From assembly GCF_900182635.1 (NCBI RefSeq), contig NZ_FXTD01000006.1, forward strand, positions 171,775-235,774: 64,000 bases of DNA, read 5' to 3'. Under the pieces are notes generated by a model, which worked only from the letters and a program-made list of their open reading frames with translations, was not told the DNA's origin and did no database searches. Made by a program: the position numbers and the translations under genes. Source of the DNA: Halorubrum cibi. GTDB lineage: Archaea; Halobacteriota; Halobacteria; Halobacteriales; Haloferacaceae. Positions 46,709-55,008 of this stretch are shown here, piece by piece (position 1 is the stretch's first letter; the number at the start of each line of letters is the position of its first letter).

Positions 46709-47452
46709 TCAGTGGACCGTCCGGTCGTCGCTCGTGTCGATCTCCTCGATCGGGTCGGCGTTCCCGAACTCGGGCGTCGGCCCGTCGTCCGGAGCCGCCC
46801 ACTCGACCGCATTCCGGAGCACCCGCCGGACGTCGTCGTCGTAGTAGATCGGGTACGTCTCGTGGCCCGGCCGGAAGTAGAACACCCGGCCGTTCCCGCG
46901 CCGGTAACAGCAGCCGGAGCGGAACACCTCACCGCCCGCGAACCAGGAGGTGAACACGAGCGAATCGGGCTGCGGGACGTCGAACCGCTCGCCGTACATC
47001 TCCGTCTCCTCCAGTTCGACGTACTCGCCGATCCCGTCGGCGATCGGGTGGCCGGGCTCGACCGTCCACAGCCGCTCCGTCTCGGCCGCCTCGCGCCACT
47101 TGAGCGAGCAACTGGTTCCCATCAGCCGCTTGAAGATCTTCGAGTAGTGCGCGGAGTGAAGCACGAGCAGCCCCATTCCGTCGAGGACGCGCTCGTGAAC
47201 GCGGTCGACCACCTCGTCGCGGACCTCGTCGTGGGCGGCGTGACCCCACCACGTGAGCACGTCGGTGTCGTCGAGGACGTCCTCCGTGAGCCCGTGATCC
47301 GGTTCCTCGTCGAGGGTGGCGGTTTGGACCTCGTGGCCGGCCGCCTCGAACACCTCGGCGAGCACTGCGTGGATCCCGTCAGGATAAACCTCGGCGACGT
47401 CGTCGCTCTCGCGCTCGTGGCGGAACTCGTTCCAGACCGTGACGCGTGCCAT
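46709..47452 (-). CDS. ThuA-domain (class I amidotransferase-like) protein
   Basis: A 247-aa ThuA-like protein. Start [13 protein letters not shown], then [32 protein letters not shown] and a late [17 protein letters not shown] all fit the family. Members are called trehalose-utilization proteins, but no sugar genes are near, so that function is not supported. The chromosomal backbone appears to end about here. Confidence 0.85.
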   Translation of the reverse strand: MARVTVWNEFRHERESDDVAEVYPDGIHAVLAEVFEAAGHEVQTATLDEEPDHGLTEDVLDDTDVLTWWGHAAHDEVRDEVVDRVHERVLDGMGLLVLHSAHYSKIFKRLMGTSCSLKWREAAETERLWTVEPGHPIADGIGEYVELEETEMYGERFDVPQPDSLVFTSWFAGGEVFRSGCCYRRGNGRVFYFRPGHETYPIYYDDDVRRVLRNAVEWAAPDDGPTPEFGNADPIEEIDTSDDRTVH

Positions 47453-47619
47453 GGATGGTTTCCCGGCCGGACCGACTTGTAGGCTCGTATCTCGAGACGC
47501 GCGTTCTCGGGTCGACGGAACTGCCGCTCGCGGCGGCAAGGAATGGGGCCGGAGGGACGAACCAAACTCGCGATTAGCCCTATGTCGGTACGCTGAGACG
47601 GCCGCGTTCGGTGGCGTTG

Positions 47620-48690
47620 TCATGAATCGTCCTCGTCCTCGCCGATCCCGGCAATATCCAGGTCCGCGGTGTACTCCTCTCGCCGTTCTGCCATTTTCCG
47701 GTGACGGTCCGCCTTGTCGTAGTAGCGCTTGATCGTGTCCGGGTCCGCGTCGACGCGCTCGCTGATCACCTCGATCGGGAGCCCGCGGTCGCAGTGCCAC
47801 GTGAGCGACCCCGTCCGGATGTGGTGGGGCGCTCGCGAGGAGGGGCACTTCGAGGCGTGGGTTCGCTGCGTGAACGTACAGCGCGGCCGACGTCGCCCGT
47901 GTGGGCATTCCATGTAGAGACACGGCTGTGTCCCCTGATACGTCCACGAACGGATCGTCGTGTCCGTGACGCGGCCCTGCCGGCCCGAGAACAGCGGCTC
48001 GCGACCGTAGTCGTCGCGCTTGTCCGACCGCTCGCGAGCGACGTACGTGTCGAGGGCGTCGACGACCGGATCCGAGATGCGCACGACGCGCTCGCCCTGC
48101 TCGTTGTTCTTGAGCGGGGTTCCCGACTCTGGCCGGTGGTTGAAATCGAGGTAGCCGTTCTCGGGGTCGTAATCGCTGAGGTCGAGGCCGACGACAGCGC
48201 CGAGCCGGCAGCCCGTGTTCCAGAACACCTCGAGGACCGCGTGCGGCGGGGTGCCGAAGTGTGCGGGGCTGTTTCGGTAGAACTCGAGGAGCTTCTTCGC
48301 GTCCTCGGTGTCGAGCATGGTGTCGCTCGTCTCCTGTGACCGGGTGAGCTTCGGGACGTGGACCTTGTCCGGGAGGTCCTCGTCGACGGCCTCGATCGTC
48401 GCGAGGTACTGGATCACCTGCGAGACGGCGGTCATCTTCCCCTTCACGGTCGCCGGGGCGTTCCCCTCGGCGCGGAGGTGGCGCTCGTACTCGTCGAAGA
48501 GCCAGCCGGAGAGGTCGCCGACGCGTTCGACGCCCCGTTCCTCACACCAGTTGACCCAGCGCGTGAGACGGTTGTCGTAGCTCCGGATCGTCTTCGCGGA
48601 GTTCTCCATCGACCGCTTCTCGAGGAACCGGTCGCGGGCCTGCCGCGGGGAGAGGTCGGACGGGTCCGACGGGGATGCGGTGCTGCTCAC
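47620..48690 (-). CDS. Tyrosine recombinase (integrase)
   Basis: A 356-aa site-specific recombinase. An SAM-like N-terminal domain (about residues 15-110) precedes the catalytic domain with Arg in [14 protein letters not shown], the HxxR box [11 protein letters not shown] and the nucleophile Tyr in [11 protein letters not shown]. It starts at GTG 48690, overlapping the upstream gene by 4 bp, and is the last gene of an operon that begins at the PadR-type gene. As usual for integrases in archaeal elements, the gene lies at the element end; the 167-bp gap beyond it (47453-47619) may hold the attachment site, but I see no tRNA there. Confidence 0.9.
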   Translation of the reverse strand: MSSTASPSDPSDLSPRQARDRFLEKRSMENSAKTIRSYDNRLTRWVNWCEERGVERVGDLSGWLFDEYERHLRAEGNAPATVKGKMTAVSQVIQYLATIEAVDEDLPDKVHVPKLTRSQETSDTMLDTEDAKKLLEFYRNSPAHFGTPPHAVLEVFWNTGCRLGAVVGLDLSDYDPENGYLDFNHRPESGTPLKNNEQGERVVRISDPVVDALDTYVARERSDKRDDYGREPLFSGRQGRVTDTTIRSWTYQGTQPCLYMECPHGRRRPRCTFTQRTHASKCPSSRAPHHIRTGSLTWHCDRGLPIEVISERVDADPDTIKRYYDKADRHRKMAERREEYTADLDIAGIGEDEDDS

Positions 48691-49226
48691 CGCGAGTCCC
48701 CCATGTTCTCCACCTGGTCGCTCACCGGATCGAACTCCCAGCCGATGCTCCCGCCGTAGAGGTCGCCGTAGGCGTCGACGACGTCGGTCGCCGTCGCGTG
48801 GTCCGACCGTCCCGTGTGGTCCGGATCGGGATGGTTCCGAGTTCGGTCGCGCTCTCGGTCCTGGATCAGCTGGAGGAGGAGCGCGTTCTGTAGCTCGAGG
48901 GCGTCCGCGATGCGGGCGAGATCGTCGTCGCGGTCGCGACCGCCGTCAGTGACCAGTCGGGTCTGACCTGTGGCGTCCTCCTGATCGTAGGGCTCGGGAC
49001 TCTCTCGGTGTTCCTTCTTGGAGATCCTCCATCGAGCCTCCAAAGAGGAGGTCAGATGCGCCCAGAACCCGACGTACGGATAATCGTCGTTCACGACTCC
49101 ATCGGGATGGACCTGGTTGAGAACGAGAGATGTCGTAACGACGCGCGCGGTGTAGGCCGCCGAATCGACCGCTGCCCCGGACAGAGTCGGGCGATCGATC
49201 TCGTTTCCGGATCGATCACTCGCCAT
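48687..49226 (-). CDS. Element protein of unknown function (operon with integrase)
   Basis: A 179-aa acidic protein with a helical C-terminal half (DDDLARIADALELQNALLLQLIQDRERDR split at about residues 105-130) that may form a coiled coil. No known motif. Overlaps the integrase start (4 bp) and the preceding gene (11 bp), so it is part of one transcript and should work with the recombinase or element control. Confidence 0.65.
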   Translation of the reverse strand: MASDRSGNEIDRPTLSGAAVDSAAYTARVVTTSLVLNQVHPDGVVNDDYPYVGFWAHLTSSLEARWRISKKEHRESPEPYDQEDATGQTRLVTDGGRDRDDDLARIADALELQNALLLQLIQDRERDRTRNHPDPDHTGRSDHATATDVVDAYGDLYGGSIGWEFDPVSDQVENMGDSR

Positions 49227-49599
49227 CGTCGACCTCCACGGGGTCGGCCTTCCGCGAACAGGCCTTACAGTCGCGCCCGTCTTTCCACGTGTCGCCTTCC
49301 TCGACGGGCGTCGTTTCGTTCATCTTCCCGTGCCGGTACTTCCCGCAAAGTGATCGTCCCGTTTCCTCGCGATAGATGTGGAACAGCTCGGAGTTCACGG
49401 TGAGCGGCGCACCCGCCCAAAACAGACCGTGATCGGGTTCGCTTTCGACTTCCTCGCCGCCGTCGGGGATGAGAACGTGCTCGACCTTCGCTTGGTGGCC
49501 GGTCTCGCCACGGTGATCACCGGCGTCACGGGCGGCCCCGTTCAGCGTCTTCGCGTCGCCGTGCCACGAGCACTCGGGGCACGTCGCTCGGTGGCTCAT
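49216..49599 (-). CDS. Small element protein with zinc-finger-like Cys pairs
   Basis: A 127-aa protein. The N-terminus has CPECSWHGDA with later His (DHRGETGH), fitting a C2H2-like finger, and the C-terminal half has SLCGKYRHGK and DCKACSRK, a second Cys set. Such proteins are common in haloviruses and plasmids. Start overlaps the preceding gene's stop by 4 bp. Function not known. Confidence 0.65.
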   Translation of the reverse strand: MSHRATCPECSWHGDAKTLNGAARDAGDHRGETGHQAKVEHVLIPDGGEEVESEPDHGLFWAGAPLTVNSELFHIYREETGRSLCGKYRHGKMNETTPVEEGDTWKDGRDCKACSRKADPVEVDDGE

Positions 49600-50420
49600 T
49601 GGTCCACCTCGAAGACGCGAGCGTTCTCTCCTTGCGGCTTGATCGAGACCTGGTTCGGTGCGAGTTTCGGATTTTGTGGTGACGAGAGTTCGTCGGCGTT
49701 CCCGAAGTGCGACGAATCGATCATCGGGTAATAGGCATCGAGCGACCCACCGCCCGACTGGAAGTGCTGGATCGTCGCCCGAGGAGTCCGAAACACGACC
49801 TGTCCGGTGAAAGACCGAAGTTCCATCGGGATCCAGAGGCCGTTCTCGGACGAGAGATGGAGTGTGTCGCTCGTGGGCTCTCCGCCGTCGGCCGCCACGC
49901 GAGCCACCGTCGTCTCCGACGGCTGGTAAATGGTCCCGTCGAAGTAGCGATCCTGTAGCACGCGACCGACTTCAGCCACGTCGATGTAGGGTTCGGTCAG
50001 CATCTCCTGAACCACATCGCTTACCGGAGCGCCGCACCGGGAGTCGTCGTAGTACTCCTCGATCGCGTCGAACAGCACTCGCTCCGCGTTCGGGATGTCT
50101 TCGCCGCCGTCGGTCACGAGTTCGCGTTCGCCGGCGTGGTAGCGGAGGTCCTCGACGAGCGCGATCGCGCGGTTCGGATCCAGATCGCGCCGGAATCGGT
50201 CGCAGAGCTCGAGTTCGTCGACGACGCGCTCGTCCTCGCGGATCGCGAGCCGGGCCACGATCTCGCCGTCCGACCCGTGCCGGCGGTCGACCAGGTCGTA
50301 GAGCGACTGGATCACGGCGCGGTGGTCCTCGAGGAGCCGGGCGGCGCGGTCCCGGTCGGCGTACGCGAGCACCGAGCCGTGGCGGTTCCGGCGCACTTCG
50401 ACCTCGACGGTGGGGCTCAC
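49596..50420 (-). CDS. Element protein of unknown function
   Basis: A 274-aa soluble protein, helical in its first half (RDRAARLLEDHRAVIQSLYDLVDRR in parts) with a central acidic region and a beta-rich C-terminus (LWIPMELRSFTGQVVFRTPRA). No catalytic motif. Translationally coupled to the PadR-type gene upstream (4-bp overlap) and the zinc-finger gene downstream (4-bp overlap). Confidence 0.65.
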   Translation of the reverse strand: MSPTVEVEVRRNRHGSVLAYADRDRAARLLEDHRAVIQSLYDLVDRRHGSDGEIVARLAIREDERVVDELELCDRFRRDLDPNRAIALVEDLRYHAGERELVTDGGEDIPNAERVLFDAIEEYYDDSRCGAPVSDVVQEMLTEPYIDVAEVGRVLQDRYFDGTIYQPSETTVARVAADGGEPTSDTLHLSSENGLWIPMELRSFTGQVVFRTPRATIQHFQSGGGSLDAYYPMIDSSHFGNADELSSPQNPKLAPNQVSIKPQGENARVFEVDQ

Positions 50421-50869
50421 GCGTCCTCACCTCCCGTTTCGAGGGCGGTGTCAAGCGCGTCGCGGGCCGTCGCGAGCAGCTCGCGGCCGCGGTCGGTGAC
50501 GCGGTAGGCGTTGGTGCGGCCGTCGAACCGCTCACTCTCGATCAGGCCCTCGTCCTCGAGGTCGTTCAGGTTGGTGTAGAGCCGGCCGTGGTTGATCTCG
50601 CCGGAGTACCGGTCGTCGAGCCGGCGTTTCAGCGTCAGGCCCTTCGGGAGTTCGTCGCCCTCGACCTCGGCGGCGACCAGGAGGAGGTCGCGCTGGAAGC
50701 CGAGCAGGTCGTACCAGGTGGGGCCGTCGCGGGTGGTCCCGTCGCGGGCGGTCTCGTCGCGGTTCGTCTCGGTCGTCGGCTGGGTGTGTGCGTCGCTCAT
50801 GGGAGTGTCGTCAGCAGTCATCGGTCGGTTGTCGCGCGCGATGCCGGTCGCGCCGTGGGTCGTGGGCAT
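50417..50869 (-). CDS. PadR-type winged-helix regulator leading the integrase operon
   Basis: A 150-aa regulator. After a 60-residue acidic low-complexity N-terminus comes the winged helix (YDLLGFQRDLLLVAAEV, KGLTLKRRLDDRY, INHGRLYTNLNDLEDEGLI, RTNAYRVTDRGRELL). The start at 50869 (MPTTHGATG) is fixed by TTTAG at 50895-50899, 28 bp upstream, giving a leaderless transcript. The paired direct repeat 14 bp upstream of this TATA recurs at two other element promoters. The regulator may control its own operon and so excision. Confidence 0.8.
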   Translation of the reverse strand: MPTTHGATGIARDNRPMTADDTPMSDAHTQPTTETNRDETARDGTTRDGPTWYDLLGFQRDLLLVAAEVEGDELPKGLTLKRRLDDRYSGEINHGRLYTNLNDLEDEGLIESERFDGRTNAYRVTDRGRELLATARDALDTALETGGEDA

Positions 50870-50913
50870 ACGTCGGGGTCGCCCCGACGCGCGGTTTAGC
50901 CTGACTCGCCCGG

Positions 50914-50933
50914 TTCCGAACGGTTCCGGTCGG
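50914..50933. promoter_or_regulatory. Paired direct repeat, PadR gene promoter (proximal)
   Basis: TTCCGAACGG followed directly by TTCCGGTCGG. It lies 14 bp upstream of the minus-strand TATA (50895-50899). Half-sites repeat every 10 bp, one helical turn, as expected for protein binding on one face. Confidence 0.65.
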
Positions 50934-50967
50934 TCTCGACCCCGGCGCAGTGCCGGGGTTTCGGCTG

Positions 50968-50989
50968 TTCCGAACGGTGTTCCGGATGG
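50968..50989. promoter_or_regulatory. Paired direct repeat, PadR gene promoter (distal)
   Basis: TTCCGAACGG, a TG spacer, then TTCCGGATGG; 54 bp beyond the start of the proximal pair. The same distal pair with the same TG spacer is at 60505. Confidence 0.6.
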
Positions 50990-51006
50990 GTGGTCGGTCG
51001 GGTCGA

Positions 51007-51189
51007 TCATCGGTCGTCGGGGTAGAGATCGACCTCGCCGCGGAACTCGCGGAGCGTCGTCTGGGCGACGTCGTGGCTCGCGCGGTCGGCCCGCACCAGC
51101 GTCGCGAGCGCCGCCGGGTATTCGTCAGTCAGGATCGATGCCGCGTCTCGGACGGGAGTTTCAAGCCCCCGCGTCGTATCGACTTGCAT
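51007..51189 (-). CDS. Small hypothetical protein at the left edge of the AT-rich island
   Basis: A 60-aa acidic protein when started at 51189 (MQVDTTRGLETPVRDAASIL). A frame to 51264 gives an 85-aa form. No motif recognised, no clear TATA 28 bp upstream of either start. It is the last GC-rich ORF before base composition drops at about 51,310. Reality of the gene is uncertain. Confidence 0.4.
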   Translation of the reverse strand: MQVDTTRGLETPVRDAASILTDEYPAALATLVRADRASHDVAQTTLREFRGEVDLYPDDR

Positions 51190-51428
51190 GGGTTTCGTGT
51201 TGCGGCACGGAACCCCACACGGGCCGGCTGTTGGCGCAGCGCGGCCCGCGTCCTTCTCAGGCACGGCGCGTCGTCGACGTCGACGACGACCGAGTGGGTC
51301 CGTGAGCGTAGCCTGTGGGTTCGGGGGTATTAAAATCTTCTACTAATCAGTTACATCTATGCTACGTATAAGTGGCTACAGAATATCGTACCAACACGAC
51401 TATGGAACTGTTCTGAGCACTGCCGGTC

Positions 51429-51692
51429 ATGCGAAAGCCGGCGGACTGGATGCAAATGCCAACTGACGACCGCATCCTCGAAGTCCTTGAAAGTGGATTT
51501 CGATTCACGCCGGCAGTGATCGCCGAGAACATCGACAAATCTCGGACCCACGTCAGCCGACGACTTTCCGATCTTACTGACTACGGGCTCGTAGAGAAGC
51601 CAAAACGTGGCTATTACGAGATCACCGATCTTGGTCGGGAGTACCTTGCGGGCGAGATTGACGCCAGCGAGATTGAAGCGAATGAGGACTGA
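51429..51692 (+). CDS. Winged-helix repressor (phage phiH1 repressor-like)
   Basis: An 87-aa DNA-binding protein: DDRILEVLESGFRFTPAVIAENI in parts, then DKSRTHVSRRLSDLTDYGLVEK in parts, and a wing with GYYEITDLGREYLAGEID. It resembles the PhiH1 repressor-like group of haloarchaeal viruses. It is first in the AT-rich island and probably regulates the following methyltransferase gene. The stop overlaps the start of a decayed second copy (TGATG). Confidence 0.82.
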   Translation: MRKPADWMQMPTDDRILEVLESGFRFTPAVIAENIDKSRTHVSRRLSDLTDYGLVEKPKRGYYEITDLGREYLAGEIDASEIEANED

Positions 51693-51790
51693 TGGAAAAG
51701 CACGCAGCGTAGATACAGATGCTAGCTGACGGTCGCATTCCAGAAATTCTCGAAAGAAGTTCCACCTCACGTCGGTGGAGATCTCAGATT
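51692..51790 (+). pseudogene. Decayed duplicate of the winged-helix repressor gene
   Basis: Codon-by-codon alignment with 51429 onward shows a second copy beginning with ATG at 51692. It reads MEKHAA-stop-IQMLADGRIPEILERSS against the intact gene's MRKPADWMQMPTDDRILEVLESG. The Trp codon has become TAG at 51710-51712, and similarity fades after about 30 codons. About two thirds of bases still match over the first 75. So a tandem duplication left a truncated, stopped remnant. Confidence 0.75.
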
Positions 51791-51863
51791 ACAATGCACA
51801 ATACTATACTCGGAATTATTGTCTTCCATAAACCCCAAGACCTACCGTGTATTGGAGTGCCGT

Positions 51864-54218
51864 ATGGCAAAATCCGAGGGGTTCCAGAATGACATGTGCG
51901 TAACTACGCACACGTCTGCACGCGCCCTGGTTCTCCTCGGTCATGAAGGGAAGCTTTCGACAAAGGAACTCAATACCCACTTGTCGTGTAGTTACTCGAC
52001 AACGCGGCGACGTCTTCTCCGCCTAGCTGAATTGGGAATGGTAACAAGGCAAAAAGAAGGAAGAAATCACATTTGGGAGCTCAGCAACAGTGGAGACACG
52101 ATCGCAGAGGGCCCTCCGGATGAGGAAGAGTTTGTTGAGGTGATTACAGAGGTTGTGGCTGAACTTGCCGCTCGTGTTGAGTCAGAGTGTGACACACCTG
52201 TCTTTTCAGATGATGTCGTTGGCTGGCTAGAAGATCGCAGTCTTCCCGAGGAGGTATCAAGGCCAGAATACGCGTACCGAATTGCGGTATATCGGCGTTT
52301 GCTTCGAAGTCTTCTGTACCAACTTCATCGACCTGAGTATAAGGGTTATCTCTCTCCGCTCACACTGGACAGCGCATGGCGAACACAGTTTGCTGAGGCA
52401 CTGCAAGCCACTAGTGATTCCGGCTTTGAAACGACTGCAGTTGATGAGATCATCTCACCTGTTCCAACGTGGGTTGACCGCGTACTCTTTGCTCTACACC
52501 GACCAATCAAATCGTATAATGACCCAGCAACTGGCCTAGCAGAGATCTATGAATCACTCGTATCACAAAATGCTCGACGTGATCTTGGCCAGTTTGCGAC
52601 ACCGAAATATATTGGTCAGTTCCTAGCTTCTTGGGTCGTCAAAAGCCCCGAAGACACGGTCCTCGATCCAGGAATAGGTGCTGGGCAACTTGCTTCGCAG
52701 GTTTTGAAACAGAAAATAAGGATGGGGGCAACAGAACCGATCGCGGATATCACTGGTGTGGATATTGATGAAACTGCAGTCTCGATGGCTGCGGTAACAT
52801 TAAAACTGGTAGACGGAGAAGGAAGTGCAGAACTCAGCCATACGGATTTCATCGAATATACTCCTCGATCGTTCGCAAATGATAGCTACCAGACAACAAC
52901 AGTTGACGGTGTCATCGCGAATCCACCATATTCCCGGCATCAGGCTGTTGAAGACGAGCAAAAAGAACGATTCAATAGTATTATTGCAGCGGAATCTGGC
53001 TATGAGTTATCCTCTCGAACACCGCTATATGGCTATTTTCTCGCCCACGCCACACAATTCCTAGATCAGGGTGGCCGGCTAGCCGCTATTGTGCCATCCA
53101 AATTCCTAGATACGGAGTTCGGACGTGACCTGAAACGGTTCCTTCTTCAAGAGTTCCGTATTCGTGGAGTTATCCAACTAGAGGACGAGATCGACGTTTT
53201 CAATGGTATCAAAATCCGTCCGGCACTATTGCTCCTCGAAAAGGGGAATCCTGGTGAAGAGACTACAACGAGTATTCTGAGCCTGAAACAGTGGCCAAGT
53301 AAAATCGATGCGACAGAGCTACTTGAAACAGATTCTGATAAGATTCCGGAGGTAGAGGAGTCAACAACGCTTTCCCAGCATCTTCTATCACCGACTGAGC
53401 GGTGGACACACTATCTCGAAGAAAGTGACACCCTAGATCAGGAAGCGATGACCGCATTTGAAGAGATTGCAGATATTAATAGAGGGATCGCTACAGGAAA
53501 TAATGATTACTTCTGCCTCACTGCCTCAGAAGTATCTGAGCTTGGACTATCTACAGAATATTTGGTGCCGATTATACGGTCAGCGCATGGGCTCCGACTT
53601 CTTGATCTTAAATATAACGACTGGAAACAGTGGCTGGATAATGATCGGCCTGTCTGGTTACTATATTGTTATTCAGACCGAGATATCGTTGAAAAAGATG
53701 AGATTGAAGACGAGAATATAGTCAAGTATCTAAATCGAGGTGAAGAGGGAGAGACGACTGACGGGTATCTCGTTTCAAAACGAAATCCATGGTATCGGGT
53801 TGAGAAGCAGACCCCAGCGCCAATCCTAGCGAAGTACATGAACCGAACGGGATTCCTATTCATCCGAAACCATGCCGAACTTCGGTGCCTCAACAACCTT
53901 CACACGATTACACCAAAGAACGATTACACAGAGACCCAGATACAAGCGCTCCTAGCTTATCTTAACAGCCGCGTTGTGAATAAACACCTCAGCAAGTACA
54001 GTATGGACTATCAGGGACTCCAAAAGGTTGAAATCAACCAGCTTAATGATGTCCCCGTAATAAACCCGTTAGATCTTGACGATGATACTATTCAGACATT
54101 AAGTAAATGGTATAAGCGACTACGCCAAGTCCGTCGACGGAAACTAGATGATGAACAAATACTTGATGAAATCCATCAAGTGCTAGAACCGATCCTTCTC
54201 TGGGGGGACGAACCTTAG
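51864..54218 (+). CDS. N6-adenine DNA methyltransferase with N-terminal winged helix
   Basis: A 784-aa class gamma-like methyltransferase. Residues 15-75 are a winged helix (ARALVLLGHEGKLSTKELN, SYSTTRRRLLRLAELGMV). Motif I is VLDPGIGAGQLASQ (about residue 270), motif IV is ANPPYSRHQ (Asn353-Tyr356), and the last 230 residues look like a TaqI/Eco57I-type target recognition domain. Start 51864 (MAKSEGFQ) is chosen; a TTG at 51819 adds 15 residues. No helicase or nuclease is present next to it, so it is either an orphan methylase or works with the adjacent genes. AT-rich codon use differs from the chromosome. Its stop overlaps that of the convergent peptidase gene. Confidence 0.88.
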   Translation: MAKSEGFQNDMCVTTHTSARALVLLGHEGKLSTKELNTHLSCSYSTTRRRLLRLAELGMVTRQKEGRNHIWELSNSGDTIAEGPPDEEEFVEVITEVVAELAARVESECDTPVFSDDVVGWLEDRSLPEEVSRPEYAYRIAVYRRLLRSLLYQLHRPEYKGYLSPLTLDSAWRTQFAEALQATSDSGFETTAVDEIISPVPTWVDRVLFALHRPIKSYNDPATGLAEIYESLVSQNARRDLGQFATPKYIGQFLASWVVKSPEDTVLDPGIGAGQLASQVLKQKIRMGATEPIADITGVDIDETAVSMAAVTLKLVDGEGSAELSHTDFIEYTPRSFANDSYQTTTVDGVIANPPYSRHQAVEDEQKERFNSIIAAESGYELSSRTPLYGYFLAHATQFLDQGGRLAAIVPSKFLDTEFGRDLKRFLLQEFRIRGVIQLEDEIDVFNGIKIRPALLLLEKGNPGEETTTSILSLKQWPSKIDATELLETDSDKIPEVEESTTLSQHLLSPTERWTHYLEESDTLDQEAMTAFEEIADINRGIATGNNDYFCLTASEVSELGLSTEYLVPIIRSAHGLRLLDLKYNDWKQWLDNDRPVWLLYCYSDRDIVEKDEIEDENIVKYLNRGEEGETTDGYLVSKRNPWYRVEKQTPAPILAKYMNRTGFLFIRNHAELRCLNNLHTITPKNDYTETQIQALLAYLNSRVVNKHLSKYSMDYQGLQKVEINQLNDVPVINPLDLDDDTIQTLSKWYKRLRQVRRRKLDDEQILDEIHQVLEPILLWGDEP

Positions 54219-54952
54219 GGGTGAGATGTATCGAGAAAACTCACCCATTGAGAATTATGGTGAACTGCATACCAGAAACCCTGTAACTCATTCTTAATAG
54301 ATTTATATTCTGATAGAAGCAGCCTAAGAGCTTCCCAGAAATTCTCACTATGGGTTGGCTCCTCAAGATGTGTGACTTCGTGTGCTACGAGGTATCGAAG
54401 ATGAGTAATAGGGAGGAACGCACACCTAAGATTAAAATTGAGAGTGTCTTGGCCCGAACAACTTGCCCACTTCGTCCGTTGTGACCTGATTGTTATCTGT
54501 TCATAATTCTGATTAAGTTGTTGGCAGAAGTGGTCCGCAATGGTCCTTATAGCGGTAGCAAGCGCTTGTTTAACCTTCTTTTTGAAATATGCTATCGTAG
54601 AATTATCAGAAGGAGCTGTCAGAACAAGTCGATTAGAATCAATTTTGACCTCATGATTACCTGTTTGCTCATGTATCGCGTAGGATTTTCCCCATAGTGT
54701 GAAATTCTCCGTGATCTTCCCATATTTATCTAAAATAGATTGGAGTTCGTCCTGCTGTGATTCATACTTTGAGGCAATCCATTCTTGTTCGTTTGTAACA
54801 ACAGTATGTCCAGGTATTTCTGGGGGTACGATGACAGCGAGTGTTCCATCTGGATTGAGCGTTAGCCGTGGATACAAAACATCACGCTGATCGATAGAAT
54901 AAGGAATCGTATCGCCAGTTGATAGCGTCACCGACTGGGGTTCGGTACTCAC
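54215..54952 (-). CDS. YgjP/DUF45-like zinc metallopeptidase
   Basis: A 245-aa protein with zincin motif AHEVTHLEEPTHSENFW (HEVTH at about residues 191-195), preceded by the DUF45-type segment RTKWASCSGQDTLNFNLRC. Family members often lie beside type I restriction genes, with unknown role. I chose the GTG at 54952 because a TATA-like TATTTTTAA is centred 28 bp upstream; the TTG at 55009 would overlap the divergent gene's ATG. Four-base overlap of the stop codon with the methyltransferase's stop. Confidence 0.85.
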   Translation of the reverse strand: MSTEPQSVTLSTGDTIPYSIDQRDVLYPRLTLNPDGTLAVIVPPEIPGHTVVTNEQEWIASKYESQQDELQSILDKYGKITENFTLWGKSYAIHEQTGNHEVKIDSNRLVLTAPSDNSTIAYFKKKVKQALATAIRTIADHFCQQLNQNYEQITIRSQRTKWASCSGQDTLNFNLRCAFLPITHLRYLVAHEVTHLEEPTHSENFWEALRLLLSEYKSIKNELQGFWYAVHHNSQWVSFLDTSHP

Positions 54953-54974
54953 AGTGGCATACTTAAATTCCCTC

Positions 54975-54986
54975 GTATTTTTAACC
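54975..54986. promoter_or_regulatory. Single TATA-like element shared by divergent peptidase and GHKL genes
   Basis: GTATTTTTAACC has its centre 28 bp from both the plus-strand ATG (55009) and the minus-strand GTG (54952). Both genes would be leaderless and both promoters would overlap on this one element, so transcription of one should exclude the other. Confidence 0.6.
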
Positions 54987-55008
54987 TTACCAATATTGGA
55001 TATAGCCA

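Larger units (their letters stand above)
50890..50992 (-). repeat. Promoter block duplicated at 60426-60529
   Basis: The stretch CGGTTTAGCCTGAC (50893-50906), a first repeat pair 14 bp beyond the TATA, and a second repeat pair about 54 bp farther are found in the same order and spacing at 60428-60526. Between the two pairs is a 7-bp hairpin (CCCCGGC/GCCGGGG, 50940-50958), absent at the other copy. Shared promoter architecture suggests shared control. Confidence 0.75.

Noticed and set aside
47453..47619. tRNA gene as the attachment site
   Set aside because: No cloverleaf or T-loop motif is visible next to the integrase; the site may be intergenic.
50870..51010. Longer N-terminus for the PadR-type gene
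   Set aside because: The TATA and repeat pairs lie inside it, and the product would be Arg/Pro-rich and unlike the family.
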